The position numbers were made by a program, and so were the translations under genes. From Gryganskiella cystojenkinii (lineage: Eukaryota; Mortierellomycota; Mortierellomycetes; Mortierellales; Mortierellaceae): a stretch of 45,580 nt of DNA. Location of the stretch: assembly GCA_015852425.1 (NCBI GenBank), contig JAAAIG010000105.1, positions 6,926-52,505 on the forward strand. Direction: 5' to 3'. The notes under the pieces were generated by a model. It ran no database searches. It had not been told where the DNA came from and saw only the letters and a list, made by a program, of their open reading frames with translations. Every line of letters starts with the position of its first letter. Within the stretch, counting starts at the first letter, position 1. Below are positions 33,001 through 43,940 of the stretch, piece by piece.

Positions 33001-34509
33001 GAAAGCTGGGAACAAAACAAAAAGAAGGTTGGGTATTGGAAAGGGCTTGTTCGCAACTGGAAATGAAGGAAAAGTGGTCTGACAGACAACAGACAACAAA
33101 CTGTCTGGTAAATGAACAAGGGGAGTGAGCGTCGATTTTTTGCAAAACGCCTCCTAATTTTGCTCTTGGACGGATTCCTCTTCCGTTCAGAGTTTTCTCA
33201 ACACCATATGCATGTGGCTATCCCTTGCTTAAATCACAACCCCTGGAAGTATGGCAGGAAAATACTGCAGGGAAAATACGAGAGAAAGGGGATGGTGAAG
33301 GGAGAAACACAAATAACGCCATGGGAAAGAAAAATGGTGGTTGCGAACCCATGTGTCTCTTGGACAGATAAACACAAAATGAAAGAGAGTTGGGAAACGG
33401 ATCGAGGAGAGGGAGGAAGAAATACGACTCATCCACTCATTTTCATGAGCGCGTGTCTCTGTTGTGCAAAGAGAGGAAAGCATGGGCCCGGACCCCCTTT
33501 CTTTCTTGGCTCCCAATCTTATGTTGTAAAAGTATCAAGATAAAATCGTCAAAAAAAAGTACGAACGAAGAATCGAAAAAATGCCCACAGATGAAAAAGG
33601 GGTTTCCAAAGAGACCTCCCAGAGATCGCGTGAATTTGGGGAGTTTGGCGAGAAATAAAAAGAGCGTCTTTGGAGATAAGAATAACTCCGCCCGAGACTC
33701 TCGAGAGGACTGCCATGTGGCGCTTCTCATTCATCTTCTATCCCGTCTCTTTTCCCCCTTTTTCTCTCTCGCGCTCTCCAGCATTTTGCTAAACGTTAAC
33801 GGCAAGAGTGTTGATAAAAGTGGAAACTTTTTTTGGTGCTCATATTCGTTATCGTTGTCCTTACCTCTTCAAGAACTTCTTCCGGTTGGCCCCACCGATC
33901 GATGGGCACGATCTGAACCTGGGATTGTTTCCAACTCGCAACCTGGACCTGCTGCGTACCTCCAATATGGCTCGCGTCTCTCGTGTTAGCCTCTGTGATC
34001 GGAACTGGTACATTGCTCAATTGGACCAATTCCTTCATAAAGACCGGACGACAGGTTTGTTGGAGCCATTGGAGGCACTGCCGGTAATCATCGAGCTCTG
34101 TAAACGATTGGGGTTCATATGAATATTGTGGTGGGAGAGGTTCTTCTTCGGTCAGGGCACCCATCCTGTGATACCCGTTTCCGTTATAACCGTGCCCGTT
34201 ATTGAATTGCTGTGTAGGCGATGGTGGACCGCCGGAGAGGACAGAGGATATACTACCATTCCGGGTATTGTTGCTATAATAACCAGGTAGACTACTGCCA
34301 CTGAGTTTTGTGTTGCCGTTGCTCTGGACGGTGCTGATGGTGCTGATACTCGAGTTGCTGTTGTAAAGAGAAAGGGATTCGGTAACGTTCGTAGTACCCT
34401 TGTTGCTCTTGCCGCTCTTCCCGCTCTTAATAGAGCTTCCCGAAGTTTCAATGGGGAAAAGTGGTGGGATGATGGTGGAATTCATGCCGAACTTGGATTG
34501 GCCGAACAT
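30040..34509 (-). CDS. Pseudokinase with C-terminal ankyrin-like repeats
   Basis: Exons 33865-34509, 31153-31909 and 30040-31049 on the complement (GT-AG, phases 0 and 1) give 803 residues. After a Ser/Asn-rich start, a kinase N-lobe begins with HIGGTQQVQVASW. The beta-3 motif VAIK reads VQIV, so the Lys is lost (about residue 201). Helix C continues over the exon junction as PEEVLEE/IQALHKLRKCRQIIQLYGYL. The catalytic loop is CTLHSGNILVD, where HRD-Asp is Thr (about 296). DFG reads GFS (about 314), so the metal-binding Asp is lost. The C-lobe (VYMAPEQI, DREVYSLGILLWEL, CWESDPESRPPLEVVEETLQ) is well kept. Residues about 480-700 hold ankyrin-like repeats (TTLHQAISVSNADMTEWFIL, VNALDVQGFTPLHSLM, KGADTSIVAPRDGNVLAVAS). 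Probably a scaffold rather than an enzyme. The family resembles expanded TKL-type kinases of early fungi. The 1955-bp first intron rests on frame and motif continuity. Confidence 0.75.
31910..33864 (-). other. 1955-bp intron of the pseudokinase gene
   Basis: Donor GAG/gtaagg at 33864, acceptor ctcttag/ATC at 31910, both phase 0, joining helix C exactly. The interior is low complexity, with a 26-A run at 32835-32860 (T26 in the sense direction) and many short T/A tracts. Short frames exist on both strands (e.g. + 33112-33543), but none resembles a protein. No RNA gene recognised. Confidence 0.55.
32835..32860. repeat. 26-bp A homopolymer in the pseudokinase intron
   Basis: Twenty-six consecutive A on the + strand. 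No target-site duplication or adjacent element was seen that would mark it as a retroposed poly(A) tail. Confidence 0.95.
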
Positions 34510-36968
34510 TGAGGATATGATATGTTATTGAACTGAAAGAGAAAGAGGATCGAGAGGATCAGGGGTATAAACGATGAAAGGGTATGGACTATCTTTGAGA
34601 AGGGAAAATGAAGGAACAAAAAAAGAAGTGTCGTGGATAACAAGAAAAAAAATGAAGATTGGGCGTGAAAGAAAGAGAAGAGAAGGGAGGTTGAAAGAGG
34701 GTTGAGCGTCGACGATTAAGAAAAAGAAAAAAAGAGTTTTGTCGATGTTTTGATAGTAAGGGTACACAATACATTTGGCGGCATACATCTAGAAAGGACC
34801 CGAGCAAGAGGGTGTTTTTTGTCTTTTCGCTGTTGCCTGTTTGTTGCTCTCATTTTTTTTTCAGGCACACACTGCAGCAGGCAGATTCAAAAGAGGCAAA
34901 CAGCTTTTTTTCTTCAAAGACAAAAACAAACAAACACATCTCAACGGACAGACAGACAGGATAGGTCAACAAAGCGCCTTGTGTTGAGTGGTCAGGATGA
35001 TTTGTTTGTGTGTGACCAGCCAAAAAAGAGAGCATTCCTTATTTTTTTTTCATTCATCGTTGTTCATTTTTATGTGCTTGTCCGTTCATGATTCAGCTTC
35101 ACCTTCCCCCACTCTTTTCATTTCCTGGTTCCGACACCGTTGGTTCATTCCTTTCGGTTTTTGGGTTATCAAAATAAAAAGAACTTGGTCTTTTTCGTCC
35201 GATTGGATCAAAAGCTTTTGTAACTCCTACACCCTCCTTCCTTTCGTGAACTGCGGCCAATTTGAGCGCGAAGACCACGAATCCAGATTCACTTCTGCTC
35301 AGCTTTTCTTTACGACCCAACCTTTAAAAAGACTGGTCTTCCCCGTTCTCAGTGCAGGGCGTGTTTTTTGTTGCATATAAAGATACAACTCAAACAGCTC
35401 TTGAGCCAATTTGGAAAACTCATCTAAAACAAACACCATGGTTATGTTGTCGATTCTGTTTGCATTGACCTCTGGATGACTCTATTTGTTCACTTTGTTC
35501 AATCGATGGAGGACACCTCCCTTTGATCGCCATCCATCTTCCCAAACAAAGATATAGAGAAAGAGGGGTTGAAAAGACCTGATCGGATCTGCTCTCCATC
35601 GTCAATAAGAACCTCGAGCCGCGACGATGGTCGTCTTTATTCTAGTGTGTGTTTTGGGTAACTGTTCTTTGTTTTTCATTTCTGGAGAACCCGATACGAT
35701 TGCAGTTGATGTTTTAATTTTTTTGAGTGTCACAAAGTGGATTGAGTTTCCGTTGTTGTTCTTGTTGCCGTTGTTGTCTTTTTTCTCGTTCTTCTTTTTG
35801 CGAGTCGGCTCCTTGAGAAAATGAACTGTGGGAAAGTCTTTTCTCTTTTCCTTGACTTTCCCGTCTGATTTTTTTGAGGAAACCAGCTTTGTTACTCTTC
35901 ATTATCTCGTGGCTGTTCTAGTTGCGCCTTGGACAGTCACCAGAAGAGACTTCGGGTATCACGGGCTTCTTCTTCCCAAGGCTTTGATGTTGCCCAAACG
36001 AAATTCGGCAGGTCGCATAATAGCTTGCTTCCCTTCTTCCTGCTGCACGAACTCAAGTGACACTTTTTTTTGCTCAGCATTGCGCCTAAAAATTCGTTTG
36101 TGTCCAGTCCACAGGCGACCGTTTTTTTCTCCCACCGGTTGTGAATCCGGATCGCTGCTTATTGTCTTCCTTTTTTTGACTGGTCGATTTTTGACAGAGA
36201 ACAGGAGGACAAAAAGAAAGATGAGCCAATCAATGCTTGTGTCAATGCGACAAAAACAAGAACCAAAGAACCTTTGTGCTCTCATGGGTAAAAAAAAAAA
36301 AGCAACAGACGACTGTAGCAATGTTCGTTAGAGGATCTTGCTGCCTGTGGTTCAACGCGCCGTTCGCCCAACTCGCCCTGTTTTTTATCGGCTGAGGATT
36401 GCTTGGATATGCAAGGGGTCGATTCTCGTGATCACTCGTCTTGACTTTGTGTCTGTGGGTTTGTGACCTATTCAAAAAAGACGAGATGCACTTTGCCACT
36501 CCAATAATGAACCTTGCTCATGCAGGAAGCGAAAAGCATTCTCTGCCAGGTTTCTTTTTCTTCTCTTTGAGTCTGAGTTTTCTAACCAGATTCAGGAAGT
36601 ACCTTTGGAAGACCAGGAGAACACCGAAACATGGGTTAGTGGAGATTGCTCACGAAAGAACACAGACTTTTTCTTGTTCTCAAAGAGCAGACACATGTTC
36701 GGTCTGTTTTGAGAGATATTTTTGGCTGGTGACTTTTCAGCCGATCATTGTCCGGGCAGCCACCCGTTTCGAAGGAGATTGATCAGGCACGACGAAACGC
36801 GTCTAAAACAGAGTCACATTTTCGGTCCCTCGCCACCAACTCAATAGAAAACCCCCTACAATAATCGCCATCGTCCTTTTTTCCTTTCACTCCATCAACC
36901 ACCATTGCCATTCCGCAGTTCGAACTTCTTTGATTCCCTGATTATCCCCGCGTGTAGCCTCACATGGA
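34510..36968. other. Long divergent spacer, pseudokinase / orphan helical gene
   Basis: About 2.46 kb. The 34510-34740 part is purine-rich on + (CT-rich leader for the pseudokinase). The rest is T/A-rich with scattered homopolymers. Frames such as + 35627-35824 (hydrophobic), + 35828-36331 and - 35959-36321 are open but biased by T-rich composition and match nothing I know. A TATA-like CATATAAAG at 35375 is followed by an ATG at 35438 whose frame closes after 13 codons. No gene is called. Confidence 0.5.
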
Positions 36969-39382
36969 ATGGATCAGGAGATCGAAGTTCGAGCGAAGGA
37001 GTTTCTTGCATTCTTTGAACGATGCTCCCTTCTACGGTAAAAACATATCACGGAATATTGTACATTGTCACACTTTGTGCGAGGCGTTTCAAGCCTAACA
37101 ATGAGAATCACTTTGCGTTTACAGTCGCGCCTCTGCAACAGCCGCCATCTCCTCATGTCTCTCAGACCTGCAAGGATTTCTGGAACGGATTCAACCTCTC
37201 TTGATGGAGCATAATCAGGACTCGACAGGAATTGAACAACCGCCACAAACGAGTCGTCTACCCTCTCTGTGCTACCCAACTCTCGGATCACTCTTTCATC
37301 GACTGTGCAGCAACCCTGTCGTTCTGAGCTCTAAGAGCATAGAACGGCTACTAGTCAGAGCCGTGGTCGGTTATTCTCGCCAAGATGCTATCTGGGATGG
37401 TGGTTTGTCGACACTGTCCGATCGACGGATTGCCCAAGAACGCAAGGCCAAAGCGGAGACTTGGTGTGCTGCCCGCTTGAGAGACATATTTTTGACTGAC
37501 AGAGATCCGAGACGCAACACAGCAGCAACAGCAGTGACGGCAACGACAACGGTCTTTGAAGACCTTTTCCAGTCTTCTTCGTACACAGTGCAGCAAGAGG
37601 AGATCTCGCTGACGTTTTCGACCCTCTCGTCCAAGCTGGAGCTTATTGCAGACTCCCTAACCATGCCCAATCAGATGCGTGCTGACAGGAAGGCGATGGT
37701 AAACAAATCTTACAAGAGTCGAATAGATATGCATATTGAAATTTTCAATGGAAGACGTGAAACTTTGACATCCCATATTTTATACATACTTTTCAGGCAC
37801 AGTGGACGAATGAGCTGTCAGGATTATGCGTGCCGTTGATACCAGATGTTCGGTCGCATGCCTTAGTCCAAGGAATCATTGGACTGGCATACGAACAGGC
37901 GACCGCTTGGAACTGCAGAATCGGCACCATGTCTCAGGTTCAGCCGCTTGAGCCGACATTTGTCGAGCATATCTACAGTCAGCAGGACGACGCTACAACG
38001 GCGCCCTATGTCCTTGGAGACCGCTCCTTAAAACAGTAAGAAGAACGAGATTACGATACGATTTTGCTTATTGGGTACTCACTGAACACGGAGACACTAA
38101 CGTCTCAAGTCAATCCGCTCAATCGATCGACTAGACTGTGGCTTATCTCTCCCTTTGTTCGCAAATTGACGCTTATGCGCTGCATCTCTCGCTCTCTCGA
38201 GGCAATGGGTCCTGGCTCGGTGGATCCTGTAAGGCGGCATGCGGAACGTTCGCGGTTCTTGACTGCGATATTGAAGCCACAGGACGCAGGCAACGACATG
38301 AACACGAGCGAGAACTCTTTCCCACTGTTCTTGCAGACACTGACAGAACTAGCGGTCGAGATTCCGGACTGGAGGTTTGTCCGGTTCTGCGTCCTACTTG
38401 TGGAATGGGCCTTAGAGAAATGGACAGTCCCAGAAGTTAGCGTCAACCCGCTGTTGGACGAACATCAGGCCGTGCTCCAAATGCTTATGGCTGCACGAAC
38501 CATACATAAAGTCGAATCAACACCAGAGATGAGCCAGAGTTACGACCAGGAGGATAGCACTTCTGCTTGGATGAGATGGCAAGACCACGAGCAAGATTAT
38601 ATCCTTCGTTCTTCAGGACCAACAGCGATGAGCTTGCGCCGACGACTAGTTTTTTTGGTCCGCACAGGAAATTTGAATCACCAACAAAAGTTGGTCCGAC
38701 TCGTCTGTAAATACTTCAAGGATCTGGATACAGGAGCAACAAGTACTGAACAACAACAACATCAGCAGTCTGTAGCTGGCTCGTCGTCGTCACTTTCTTG
38801 GATTTTGACGAGCCTCTTTTTAGGCGCCAGCCCGAGCAGCACCAACAACAGCAGCAGCAGCAGCAAATCAGACTCTTTCGAAAACGACGCCGTTCACTGT
38901 ATCCAAGGATTACTGATCGGTCTTCATGAGCTTTGTTCCGCTTGTCGTCGGGACCGAAAATCACGCCATACTCTAAAGCCGCTCATGTCTGAGATCTTTG
39001 AACGTTATCGACCGATCCTGTCGTTGAATCCGCTGTTGATGGCAGATCTGATATGTGGTCTCGGTCTCTATCTGGATCAAGGTCTCTATCTCGATCAGGG
39101 TGATTCTGCTCTCTGGCAGGCGATGGTATGATTTTTTTTTCAAAAAAGAGGGAAAAATAGGATCGATACGCGTATTTTTTGAACTCCAGCGACTGACCAT
39201 TTTCTGCGTTTCTTGGGCTTTTATAGTTGAATGCAACAACTTCGTTATTATACCCTTCCGCGACCACTTCCACGGTAGCGAGATCACCTTTCGTGGCTCG
39301 ACTCTATGACATTCAACGATCATATCCGTTGGATGGTCTACAAAATGCCCTCGAAGGTATTGGGGTAGCCCCAAAAGAATAA
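36969..39382 (+). CDS. Uncharacterised helical protein
   Basis: Exons 36969-37036, 37125-37698, 37797-38035, 38135-39125 and 39227-39382 give 675 residues. All junctions keep frame with GT-AG ends, and CTAAC lies before exon 4. It starts MDQEIEVRAKEFLAFFERCS and is helical throughout, with hydrophobic heptad-like blocks (LGSLFHRLCSNPVVLSSKSI, IPDWRFVRFCVLLVEWALEK, NPLLMADLICGLGLYLDQ). A Gln/Ser/Asn-rich loop (about residues 440-480) interrupts it. I do not recognise the family. The solenoid-like look would suit a scaffold or large-complex subunit. An in-frame 18-bp duplication gives GLYLDQ twice near the end. Its 3' end faces the peptide transporter gene, 167 bp away. Confidence 0.75.
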
Positions 39383-39549
39383 ACTCCCTTCCCCTCATTC
39401 TTATCCTTCATACTCGTTGATATATTTGAAAACATAGGATACATAGAGACCAGGAGGAAAAGTATATAGAGTCGTAAATGTACATAATTTATTACAAAGG
39501 AGCTACATGCCTTGGGTGAGTGATTGAATATTATGATTATAAAAAAAAA

Positions 39550-41438
39550 TTACTTGGCCTCCTCGATCTCACGCTCGCGGGCGTTGTACTTGGCCTGAAG
39601 GGCCAACTTTTCTTCTGTCATGGTCTTGTCATAGTTGTGGTAAAGACCATAGATGACGCCACTGATCACGAGAGCCGCGCAACCCAAACCGGTGTACATC
39701 CAGACGAGCAAAGGATCGACAGTGACGGGCAAGAAGGCGAAGCCGAGAAGGGCACCGACACAGTTCATGAACAAGAAGACCGACATGACAACCGACTTCA
39801 TGGTCGCAGGAGCGTTCGTGAAGGCAAACTCGAGACCGGTGATCGAGGCAAAAATTTCCGAGATGGCAATAAAGAAATAGGAAGGGATCTGCCAGGCGAT
39901 GGACACATTGTTGGGAGTCTGATCGGGATCACAAAGCGTGCAGGCAAAGTTGGGACCGGTGATGTAAATCTTGTGCTGAACGATCGCAGTCCAGGCCATG
40001 GCGATAGCGGCGCAAAAGAAGCCGAGCGAAATACGGGTCACGGGCTTGAGTTCCCAGCCCATGCGACGGAAGGCCGGGTAGACAATCTTGTCAAAGATGG
40101 GGATGAAAATAATCAAGACAATAGGATCAATGTTGTTGACGACATCGTTGGGGATTCCGTACAACAACATGGTGCCGGCCTGGGAGGTCAAGTTGGTCGT
40201 AATTTGGTTGTAAATGACCCAGTACAAGGGGAAGAAACAAAAGATCAAACAAGCCTTGAGCGTCAAACGAAGTTCATCAATAAAGATGTCATCCCAGGTG
40301 ATTGACTTCATGTCCGAACCAGGGTTCTTAGCGAGAATAACAGAGGGTTTGGCAGCATCTAGGTTACGACCGTTCTTGAGAGCAATACCAATGACACGGA
40401 AAGCCTCGAGCAAGACGGAACCACGAGGAGGAGCCTTGACGACCTTGTCCTTACCCCACCAGAGAGCATAGACGGCACCGTTGAACATGATCAAGGGGAT
40501 CAAGTAAGCCAACCAGAAGGAGTAGTACTTCTCCGCGTTGGTAGTGATGATGGCGGAAAGGGAACCGAGGTTGATGGACCAGTAGAACCAGTTAAAGATG
40601 GACTGGACCGTGACACTAGGGTCGACAATGACCTTCTCACCAGATTTGAGGGTCTTGACCGTGGGCTTGGTGCCCGTGTACTGTTCGGCGACCATGGGCG
40701 AGACGTTGGCCTTGATACCGCCGGTACCCAAACCGATGACGATCATGGCAATGACCAAACCGGGGAGGGCAGCGTTGTGAAGAATGGCGACAGGGATCGA
40801 GGTCAAGGTCAAGATGAGGACACCGAGCATGTAGATACCGCAGAAGACGACGATGGTCTTGTACTTTCCGAGGTACTGGTCAGCAATGATGGCTCCGAGA
40901 ACAGGGGTGACATAACAGAAAACTGAAAAAGGTGCGAAGGTAAAAAGAGAACAAAAGGTTGTCAGCAACAGTGGTCCAAGAGCATTGCAAAAAAAGAGTT
41001 TGGTTTGTTTGTTTGTTTGTTGATTTTGTCTATGACGAAAAACTTACATTGGAAAAAGTTGTTGAGAGCAGTGGCGGTCTGTTGGCCCTTGCCGATGGCA
41101 CCGGGGTGATCAGCACCACGCTCCGAGGTATAGGGATACTGGATGTAATTCTGGAAAGGTCCCGATAAACCGTAGTAGGTGAAACGTTCACAGAACTCGA
41201 CCACGACCACCAACCAAGCTGCGGCGGGGATGGTATCGGCAACACGACGGAGGGTGCTCTCTTCTTCAAGAGTAGGTTCGCGACCATCACCCTCGATCAT
41301 GTCCTCGGCCATATTCACAGCCTGCAACTTTTCATGGTGAGGGTGAGCGTCCAGAGTGCTGTGGACAGCAGTCATCATGGGATCGCTCTTGTAAGCCATC
41401 TCGACGGCAGGGGAGGCGTTATCAAACTCGGTCTTCAT
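39550..41438 (-). CDS. PTR2: Proton-coupled di/tripeptide transporter, Ptr2 (POT/PTR) family
   Basis: Exons 41048-41438 and 39550-40922 on the complement (GT-AG, phase 1) give 587 residues, about the size of fungal Ptr2. Family signatures: VVEFCERFTYYGLSGPFQNY (ExxERFxYY motif, helix 1, proton coupling), GTGGIKANVSPMVAEQY, and FNWFYWSINLGSL (PTR2 signature 2). About twelve hydrophobic helices follow, including ACLIFCFFPLYWVIYNQ and the end helices MSVFLFMNCVGALLGFAFLP and VWMYTGLGCAALVISGVIYG. The 80-residue N-terminus is hydrophilic and acidic. The protein imports small peptides across the plasma membrane by proton symport. A TATA-like element and a long CT-rich leader lie upstream. Confidence 0.96.
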
Positions 41439-41735
41439 GTTTTGTAGAGTATCCGTGATGAAGAAGGTGAAAGAAGATGAAGGGGGAAGCGAATACGTAA
41501 TACAAGGAGATGTAGTTGAGAAGAGGGTATGAGGGGGTATGATCAGATCTGGTGTGGAGGCAGAGATGAGAAGAAGGGAAAGGTTGTTGTTATGCGGAGG
41601 AAAGGAGAAAGGAGAGAAGGAGGAAACAACAACAGCGACTGAAGAAGGATGAAGGAGAGGGATAAAAGAGAAAAAGGAAATGAGAGAGAAGAGAGTCTGG
41701 GGGAGAAAAAAAAGTGAAGATGGGAGGATGCGGCC

Positions 41736-41741
41736 TTTATA
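41736..41741 (-). promoter_or_regulatory. TATA-like element upstream of the peptide transporter
   Basis: On the complement it reads TTATAAAGG, about 300 bases upstream of the ATG at 41438. A long pyrimidine-rich leader lies between them. Confidence 0.45.
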
Positions 41742-42071
41742 AGAAAACAATGGACCTGATCGGCCGTTCACCCAAAAGACAAACGGACCACACGATGAGG
41801 GCAAAGAACTCTGTTTTTCCCTAGCCAGATTATTTTTGGGTGGTTTCAATCGACTGAATTGGACATGAAAAATTGAATACGACTGGGGACTGACGAGCTA
41901 GATGACGGAACAAGTTGACCCTTAGTTTTGGTGAATATATTAATTTTTACATTGTACAAACTGTATTCTGCTAGCGGTGAAGAGAGAATTGGATAAAAGA
42001 AAACCTTTTTTCTCTCCTTGGTCATCGTTGTCCAACTTTCGCACGCTCTTGGAAAAGGGTCTATTGCGATC

Positions 42072-42123
42072 ATTTGCGACTTAGTAATGACTGGGGTATT
42101 TGCGACTTAGTAATGACTGGGGT
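42072..42123. repeat. Perfect 26-bp tandem duplication
   Basis: Two identical adjacent copies, 42072-42097 and 42098-42123, each beginning ATTTGCGACTTAG and ending GACTGGGGT. No difference between copies, so it is recent or maintained. Confidence 0.97.
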
Positions 42124-42511
42124 CCGACTTCGTTCCACCATCAGCACTAACTTTTTCGCCCTCGATCCCTCGATCCCTTCACTTCCCTGTCTAGGCTTTT
42201 TGCCTTTATGCCTCTTTCCACCAACCGACGAGTGTTCCCCCTTTCTTTTTACTCCTGACAGGCGCATGCCACCACCTACTTTTCATGATAGCTGTGTTTG
42301 GTCTGTCCGTTTGCCTATTTAGTGTTGGTCGATCCACCCCTGAGCGAATAGGGCTGCACACAGCAAAACGTACAAAATATCTTTCCCTTTTTCTCTTGCG
42401 GGGTGGATGCGGGCCAAGTTGGCCCGAGGAAAATCAAAGACATGCCCTTGACCAGGCACAGGTTCCGTTTCTGATTATATTTTTTTTTTTGACTCAAAAG
42501 GCCGAGAATGG

Positions 42512-42831
42512 AAAGAGATTCGATAACATCGTCCATCACCATTGTAGGAAGGGAGACATTTCCTTGGTGAGGTCTCAGATCGGCCCCGAAATAAAAGTTG
42601 GTCGAGATCGTGTCCATTCGTCTAGCTGAGTGTCGGAGAATATAGCCGGTGCCAAACAAGAAAAAAGGGTGACTGTCGAGCGGCAGAACTTTGGCGGGGT
42701 GTTATTTTGGTCGACTTGTCGGAATCTTGCCACGCTTCTTCATAAGCAGGCTTCCTCCATGATTCGCTGGCTGAGTCGCAAGCAAAGTGAAATAGCCGCA
42801 CATGATAAGGGGTAAAAGAGATTCGATAACA
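42512..42831. repeat. 18-bp direct repeat, copies 302 bp apart
   Basis: AAAGAGATTCGATAACAT occurs at 42512-42529 and 42814-42831 in the same orientation within non-coding DNA; the flanking bases differ. Confidence 0.9.
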
Positions 42832-43919
42832 TTTGAGAAGAGATGATGTGGGGCTCAACGATGAACAATTCGGAGGACGAACTTTTTTATGTTCACAGAG
42901 TTGTCGATGCTAAAAAAAAAGACCAACACTTCTCTCGCGTGGTTGTAAAACACGACAATGAGTATGGAAAGTGTCTTCGAGAGGGAATCTCGGAAACGAA
43001 GGGAGTTTTTTTGAACAACAGGTTGCGAAGCGCTATTTTTCCCAACATCAACGCAATCAAAAATAAACATTTGAACGGTGTAAGAGAAATGTATTCATCC
43101 ACGCAAAAAAAAAAAAATGGGAGTGAACGAGGAAAACTGGCGTGGGTATATTTTCAATGATTTCCTTTCTCTTCCAATTTCACACGGGCAATGAAGAGAA
43201 AAAGAATACGACGTCGATACTCTTTACGATGTGTTGGGTACAATGACATGATCATTTTGATTTTCTTATGAGCAGGGACAAAGACTTAAATTTTTGATTG
43301 AGGGGTCGAGTGGACAGCTTCGCTCGTTTTGGGCCAGGTCGGGAAAAAAAGTTCTTTTATCCTTGTGCGACCTCGCAGGGTTTGAGGTGGGGACGTTCGC
43401 TCAAAACCATAAAGACAAACAAATATTTTTTTTTGAGATTGTAGTCACACAAACTTCCAGGGAGCAACAGCCCAAGCCTTGTCTTGTTAGCTCCTCTTTG
43501 TTTTTCTCTCTTCTTGGTGGGTTACAGGTTGTCAATCAGGTGGATATCATCGGAGAGGCAAAGAGTAGGTGGCGATAGCATGAACGCACATGTCTCTTCA
43601 TGCGAAAAAACATAGCATCAAGCGTACTTTTCACTGAATTTTCACATCAGAGATGATGAGAAGCGGCGAGGGTATTGCGAAGATTGTTCCTGCAGGGCGA
43701 GAGAATAGATCATTGGGGCGTCACTCTTTGCGAAATGGCTAATGTAGCGCAATCTAGACCATTTTTGGACAGTCCAGGGTCAACCCTCACTTCGAAGAAG
43801 CCCAAGCCCAATCCCAAAGAGGAAGTGAACGGCAATTCGATGAACTTTTTTTTTATTTCGAATTTTACCCAGCAGGGACACCATACAGAAAGGGAACCAA
43901 CAGGACTTGATGATTCAAA

Positions 43920-43940
43920 CCCCCCCCCCTCTCTCTCTCT
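43920..43940. repeat. C10 plus CT microsatellite
   Basis: Ten C followed by a TC dinucleotide run in non-coding DNA. Confidence 0.9.

Noticed and set aside
33335..33365. GGTTCGCAACC-like motif on the complement, tRNA-like
   Set aside because: The stem mismatches and no cloverleaf or acceptor stem is found nearby.
33112..33543. 143-codon + strand frame inside the long intron
   Set aside because: Composition is random-like, no family resemblance, T/A-rich context; treated as chance.
35627..36331. Hydrophobic and basic frames in the 34.5-37.0 kb spacer
   Set aside because: T-rich DNA yields Phe/Leu-rich frames by chance; no splice pattern joins them into a gene.
39520..40305. 261-codon + strand frame opposite the peptide transporter
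   Set aside because: Shadow of a well-supported POT-family gene on the other strand.
42481..42490. Homopolymer T/A tracts across spacers as retroposon tails
   Set aside because: Such tracts are everywhere in the spacers and none has target-site duplications or adjacent element-like sequence.
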